A program made the position numbers and the translations under genes. The notes beneath the pieces were generated by a model. That model saw only the letters and a program-made list of their open reading frames with translations, ran no database searches and was not told the origin of the DNA. Source: Dendrocalamus latiflorus (taxonomy: Eukaryota; Streptophyta; Magnoliopsida; Poales; Poaceae). From it: DNA of 64,000 bases. Every line of letters begins with the position of its first letter. Within the stretch, counting starts at the first letter, position 1. Below are positions 59,201-64,000 of the stretch, one piece after another. The DNA is taken from the NCBI GenBank assembly GCA_017311315.1, contig CM029617.1, positions 4,692,681 through 4,756,680 on the forward strand, read 5' to 3'.

Positions 59201-60000
59201 CTAACATGGGTCCACATTATTGATTTGATATTTCTATTTCCATGATCCATGAAATATGATCATCAATCAATACATGTGCTGATCTATAAATCATAATTAT
59301 CTCATATAATGATATAAGAGCAGGGATAATTTAGAAAAATGTCAAAATATGAATAAAGAGTTTTACAAATAAGTCACATAATTATTGATCAATACGAAAA
59401 ATATTTATTCAAGAAACAAAATAACATATCATTTAAAAGATCATAAATATAGAAATAATATAATTATCTTCATAATTATCTTTAGGATATATCACTAACA
59501 CGATATGACTATATGATGTAAGAAGCTGGTCCCTGCTTGCCTAGAGGTGTGAGATAGAAGTTCTCTAGAAACACCTGTTGCACTACAGCCTTGAAATGTT
59601 GGTATGTCCTGACTGTTACATCGATGGTCCTGAATCCTATCTTTTTTTCCAAGTGTATGTGTTTCTTAATGCACTCAATTCTTTCGGAAGAGAGCTTTCT
59701 TGTCAATTTCAACACTAATAGTCTTCCAACTCGCATGTGATTCACTTGCGAAAAATAGATCCTCGCTTGATTTAGGCCGCGTATGGAACACAAAAAAAAA
59801 ATTCTAAAGCAATCTTTTTTAACTAAAATTCTATAGCAATATGAAGAATTTATGTCATCTCTTGTAAAGTTTATACAAAATTCCTTATTTCAAAAGTGAC
59901 CTACACATGTAGGTAAGGGGGCATTCGTATTATTTGCGGCTGATAGCTTTTGGCTGAAAATAAATAGTAGTACCTAAAAGAAGTGACTTTGAGAAGCAAA
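56290..60000. other. Intergenic repeat-derived DNA
   Basis: No gene recognised. About 57610-57725 resembles a common MITE end (ACTTGTTTAAAACACAGAAT, CCCATAGGAATTATGGAGG). About 58580-59460 looks like decayed LTR sequence, with CGAAAACTTTTCTTGTCCAC and GGTCAATCTAATACCATAT-type wording. Confidence in both is low. Confidence 0.35.
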
Positions 60001-60004
60001 ATAT

Positions 60005-60200
60005 GAGGGGCGCAGGGAGTTGGAGCCGGGCCGGAGGAGGCGTAGGGGGTGGAGCCGGGGAGGTACAGGGGGCTGGGGCCGGAGGAGGCGCAGGGGGCTA
60101 GAGGAGGCGCAAGGGCCAGGTCGGAGCTAAGAGCCGGGAGAGGTGGCGGCGTCAGTGGAGTTGTGGAGACTGCGAGAAAGTACTGGGGACTGGGGTTGAG
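60005..60200 (+). repeat. G-rich GGAGGCGCAGGGGGCTGG repeat
   Basis: Imperfect repeats of GGAGCCGGG, GGAGGCGCAGGGGGCT and GGGGCCGGAGGAGG, with many runs of three or more G. No protein homology in the glycine/arginine-rich ORF across it. Confidence 0.6.
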
Positions 60201-61035
60201 GTGGCAGCTGGGTGGGGAGTCTGGGGACTGAGGTAGTGGGGTGGCCGACTAGGGATGTAGGGTTGGGGATTTGGGTTGGGCCTTGCCGGTTGCTGCCTTG
60301 GGCCTTTGGTGACGCGGTCTGCATAGTTTCAATGAGCTCCGTCAAACTATTCAAATTTGGCTCGAATAGGCTCACGAGCTTCATATCAGGCTCGAGTTCA
60401 GCTCGTCTGAAGCTCGATCTGAGCTCGAATCGAGTTTACGCCGAGTCGAGTTTGAGTAGCTCGTGAGCCTCGAACTATTTTTACAGTCCTAGTGATAGAG
60501 CCTGTTACTCTATGGAGATAACAAAACCAACCAACCAAGGTCGTTAGCGGGTTACCGCTACGAGACAAGGCAAAAAAAAAGCAATCGAAACACGTCAGAT
60601 ATATACAGTGGTACATACAGCTATTATCTATAGTATACTTTCATATCATCTATAGACAACACTGACATCTTCTATAATGGTCATCTGTAAGTTGTCTATA
60701 ATGCATTGTCTGTAAAATATAGACAACATTGATACAATGGCACGTAAGTCATCTATAGTAGGCTATTTTCTCGTATTTCGACTGTCTATATAATTACAGC
60801 CGACCTCATTCTCTCTCCTTTTTCTCTTTTATCTACCTCAGAAAAATTTCTATATGGCACCTTTTATAGATAACTTATGTTGTCCTATTATATATGCCTA
60901 AGTAGACGAACCACAAAACCGTAACAGACACCGTCACGTAGTAACGACACTGTAACAGAATAACGGCAGGTGAGATCACACTACTCTAATGCATGCATGA
61001 TGCATACAGTATACTACCTGTTTCTTTGCAGCGAA
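60201..61035. other. Intergenic region
   Basis: About 60340-60480 is rich in GAGCTCGA/TCGAGCTC words (GAGCTCGAATCGAG, GAGTTTGAGTAGCTCGTGAG). About 60610-60770 has repeated TATAGACAAC/GTTGTCTATA words. Neither has clear ends. Confidence 0.35.
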
Positions 61036-61038
61036 TTA

Positions 61039-61618
61039 GGCCCTGTTTGGTACAGCTTTACCAACAGCTTCATGAGCTGTTTTTTGCCAAACACCTTTTT
61101 TTGCAAACAGCTTCATGGATGAAGCTCCTTAAATCATGCTCTCACAAGGGAATGGGGTGGGGTGAAGCTGAAAATAGTAGCTTTTCACAGCTCTCTCCCT
61201 CAGGCTCGCAGTTCTAGGAACCCACTATCCTTGTAGTTGACAGAAATTACAACACTTTGCCACTGGGTCCCCACGTCTGTTTCCTCTCCTCCCGTTCACA
61301 CTTCTCTACCGTTCGCACTGATTTTAATTTTTTTAATTTTATTATTTTAATTTTTTTAATTCATACTCATTCAAATATATTATTTTTTTTAATTCATATG
61401 ACCGTATACAAACATACAACTCCAAATGTTAGAACAAGTCAGGTAGACAGGGGCATCTTGGACAATTGCCCTCTCTCAGCTATGCATGAAGCTGTTGGTG
61501 AAGCTGTTTTGCCAAACAGTTTTCCAAAACAGCTTTAGTTTCACCGGTGAAGCTGCTCGTGAAGCTGAAACAAAAAAAACAGCTTCACTAGTGAAACTGA
61601 GCTGTGCCAAACGGGGCC
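61039..61618. mobile_element. Tourist-like MITE, 580 bp, TTA target duplication
   Basis: Ends GGCCCTGTTTGGTACAGCT and (reverse complement) GGCCCCGTTTGGCACAGCT, with TTA at 61036-61038 and 61619-61621. The interior is full of GAAGCTG/CAGCTTC words in both orientations. Confidence 0.86.
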
Positions 61619-63440
61619 TTAGTACCTTTTCTCGAATTGCAACGAATTAGTATGTCATACGTTACGTACTAATAATGCGAACATTTTTCCATTTTTGCAC
61701 GCCTCGCTAAACTTGATTTGGCGTTGCAAGTGCTCTTTGACCTGTAGCTTCTGGCTTAGTTCAAATGATGAAATGAATGATGCGTACTTCAAACATGTTT
61801 CAAAACCATGGCTTCAAGAAATACATAGCATATTTCTATATTATAATATGTCCACAGAAAGCCATAACATTAACATGTACAACTCAACGGGTAGAGGTGT
61901 TCTTTTGAGCTACGGTTCATAGTTCTTCACTGCAGCTTATTAGTCTATGGAATAGTGATTGTGAAAAAAGTCGAAACCAAAAAACAGCCGAAAAGCCGAA
62001 AAGAACAGGACCTAGAGTGTGTCTCCACACAAAAATAGATAGGTCGCGAGTTCAATTCCCCACTCCCCTTAATTCATTTTCATAAGTGTGCTTGTTGTGT
62101 AAGCATGTATGGGTGTGAACTACGGTATGTATTACCACCAGAATAGATATTATCTCTACTAATATAAAAATTAGATACAACATAACCAATTACTGCCTGC
62201 TTGGTGATAAGATCTTCCTTTTATGAATACAGTGTTAGTATAGAATTAACTTGATCTTGGTGTACACCAGTCCATTCGTATGATTGTGCTGGCAGTGCAT
62301 TAGTAACCATTTATGTTACATGTGCTTCTAATTTCTCTATAGTTCAAAGGGTGAAGTCTCGAATGCTACGAGGAGAGGGGACGGTGGAGACTCGAGGGGT
62401 TGATTGTTAAGGCATGTGTATATGCTAGGTCCCAATTTCTGTTGAGTGGTTCACAAAATGTTATGACAGGTAAGGCATGTGTATATGTTAGGTCCCAAAC
62501 ATAACAAGTATCGTCTGCAAGATCATTCTTACCATCATTAATTATCATCGTTTCTACTTTGTGCACTAATTGTGGTTTCTATTGCTTCCCTGCAGGAATC
62601 CTACATTATCTATACATAGGTGTAGGAAACAGTAAATTATTTTCCATTTACAAAATGAGGTCAGCGTTACATATATTTGTATCACTCCCAGTTATGGTAC
62701 TACTTTACAAAAGAAAATTCAAACCTTTACAGAAATGCCTACTTTGTGGATATAGATTAGTGATTATTACAAATCAATAGTTTAAGCATGTTGAAGGGAT
62801 GCTGCCAACAGTTTAAAGATTATTTTCAGTCTATCCAAATTGATATATGAGTTCAATTAAAAAAATTGCAACTATGATAGGTCATCATCTGTTAAAATTT
62901 TTGCCCATTTACCGCTTTGTTATACCGTGAGGATTCAACTCAGGTCCTCCTCATGTTAAGAAACTGTGGCGTAGTTTTTTTAAGCTAGGAACTATTAAGA
63001 ATTTGGTTTTTCTTTCTTTGTGCTCTCTTACTTCAAGCCTTCATGAGCTGAATGAATACTTCCAAGGTCTTTCTTCGTATGGTTTTAGCTTAAATAGGTT
63101 AGTGCCACAAAAAAAAAATGCTTCATTTGTATTCCAAATTTGAATTTAAGGTCACGATGTCTGCTATGGATGCTACTTCGTGATATTCATGTTTACAGTT
63201 TCCCATTGCTTGTTCGAAGCTGCAATGAATCGGATTGCATTTTAGTAAACACATGATAGACTGATAGTTTTGTGTTTTCATTCATAATATGCTGCCGTTA
63301 TTGCCAAGACATTTCACTGCTGAAGCAGGTCCTTAAATTGAGCAGGGGTTCGATTGAACGACTATGATGTGATTTAATTACAACTTCCATAAATTTTCAT
63401 AAACGGTGGCAGTATGAAAAGGAGTGGTAAGGTGAGCACT
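61619..63440. other. Intergenic region
   Basis: A possible short MITE at about 61899-62013 (GTTCTTTTGAGCTACGG ... CGAAAAGAACAGGAC). A 62-bp-spaced direct repeat of AAGGCATGTGTATATG.TAGG occurs at about 62411 and 62473. No gene was recognised; a gene extending beyond the window cannot be excluded. Confidence 0.35.
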
Positions 63441-63448
63441 TTTGCTAC

Positions 63449-63766
63449 CAGGGGCGGAGACAGGTGAGCGAGCAGGGGCTTGGCCCTTCACAATACTTCT
63501 ATTTCCCTTGATTAGCTATTAAGTATTTTAGTAATTATCTTGTAAAGTATTTATTTAGCCTCCCTCATGAGTGAGCAAAGTTCGCTTTTGATTAAATTAT
63601 TGACATCTATGATCTTCTTGATAAGCATAGAGTCAAATTTAAATTAATATAAATGTAACTTTCTTTTGTATTATTATGTTATATTTTTATGTGATTATCA
63701 CTTTCTTGGCAAAAAAAAATTATCATCTGTTTGGCCCCTTATATCTGAATCCTAGGCCCGCCCATG
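63449..63766. mobile_element. Non-autonomous hAT element, 318 bp
   Basis: Termini CAGGGGCGGAGACAGG and (reverse complement) CATGGGCGGGCCTAGG, with TTTGCTAC (63441-63448) and TTTGCTAG (63767-63774), an 8-bp duplication with one difference. The ends belong to the same type as the hAT derivative at 29881-30950. Confidence 0.76.
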
Positions 63767-64000
63767 TTTGCTAGTTGCTACAACTGCTTATTTGCTTAGT
63801 TCATAGATCATGTGTATTTTGTGTTCGTGGTCTTGTGGACACATACTTATTACTTCTTTTGTTAAACAAATAAAAGTTTTGTTGAGCTCAATGATGTGCA
63901 CCTTGGTGCTGCTTTGTGAGTAAGTTTGTTATTTCTAGATGGTCTAGTAGGTACCTATCGTATCTCGCTGATTTACACATTCCATTGTGGTTGTTGATGT

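Overview
This 64-kb window is nuclear DNA from a grass (Poaceae), probably panicoid-like, although the species cannot be fixed from the sequence. The evidence is spliced plant genes with very GC-rich coding exons in AT-rich surroundings, a CONSTANS-like gene of the grass COL type, a PTI1-like kinase, a GLUTAMINE DUMPER gene, and a dense load of Tourist-like, hAT-like and Mutator-like miniature transposons, LTR remnants and a Helitron.

Only four genes look intact. They are an intronless F-box/kelch gene (+, 3387-4523), a three-exon double-B-box/CCT CONSTANS-like regulator (+, 38831-40095), a four-exon PTI1-like receptor-like cytoplasmic kinase (-, 42145-43651) and an intronless GLUTAMINE DUMPER gene (-, 51136-51699). 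They are unrelated in pathway, and the window is not an operon or a biosynthetic cluster. One ancestral gene, plastid D-3-phosphoglycerate dehydrogenase, survives only as a broken, deleted and transposon-loaded pseudogene (+, 20234-24258).

Layout. 1-2.45 kb: decayed PIF/Harbinger element with Myb/SANT ORF1 and DDE transposase remnants. 2.9-7.2 kb: F-box gene between MITEs. 8.2-10.7 kb: Copia gag and LTR debris with a second Harbinger ORF1 remnant. 10.8-11.0 kb: TA array. 11.28-17.17 kb: a probable non-autonomous Helitron carrying same-strand pieces of three or more host genes (myosin XI tail, an unidentified conserved gene, peptidase M50B-like) plus GC-rich repeats. 17.5-20 kb: MITEs. 20.2-24.3 kb: PGDH pseudogene. 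26.6-28.2 kb: solo-LTR candidate. 28.3-33.1 kb: MITEs and a 1.07-kb hAT derivative holding a hAT dimerisation domain and a piece of an LBD gene. 33.5-37 kb: tandemly clustered MITEs, one containing a nested Tourist element. 38.3-43.7 kb: the two regulatory genes, converging. 43.7-48.2 kb: LTR-like repeat DNA. 48.56-51.02 kb: solo LTR full of CGACCAC/GTGGTCG motifs, ending just beyond GDU. 51.87-52.07 kb: Mutator-like MITE beside the GDU TATA box. 52-64 kb: repeat-rich intergenic DNA with further MITEs.

The most noteworthy material is two independent cases of host-gene capture (Helitron and hAT), an LTR-derived element with inverted ends and a perfect 5-bp target duplication, and the tight transposon bracketing of the GDU gene. 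All identifications rest on reading translations, motifs and terminal repeats by eye. No database search was run.
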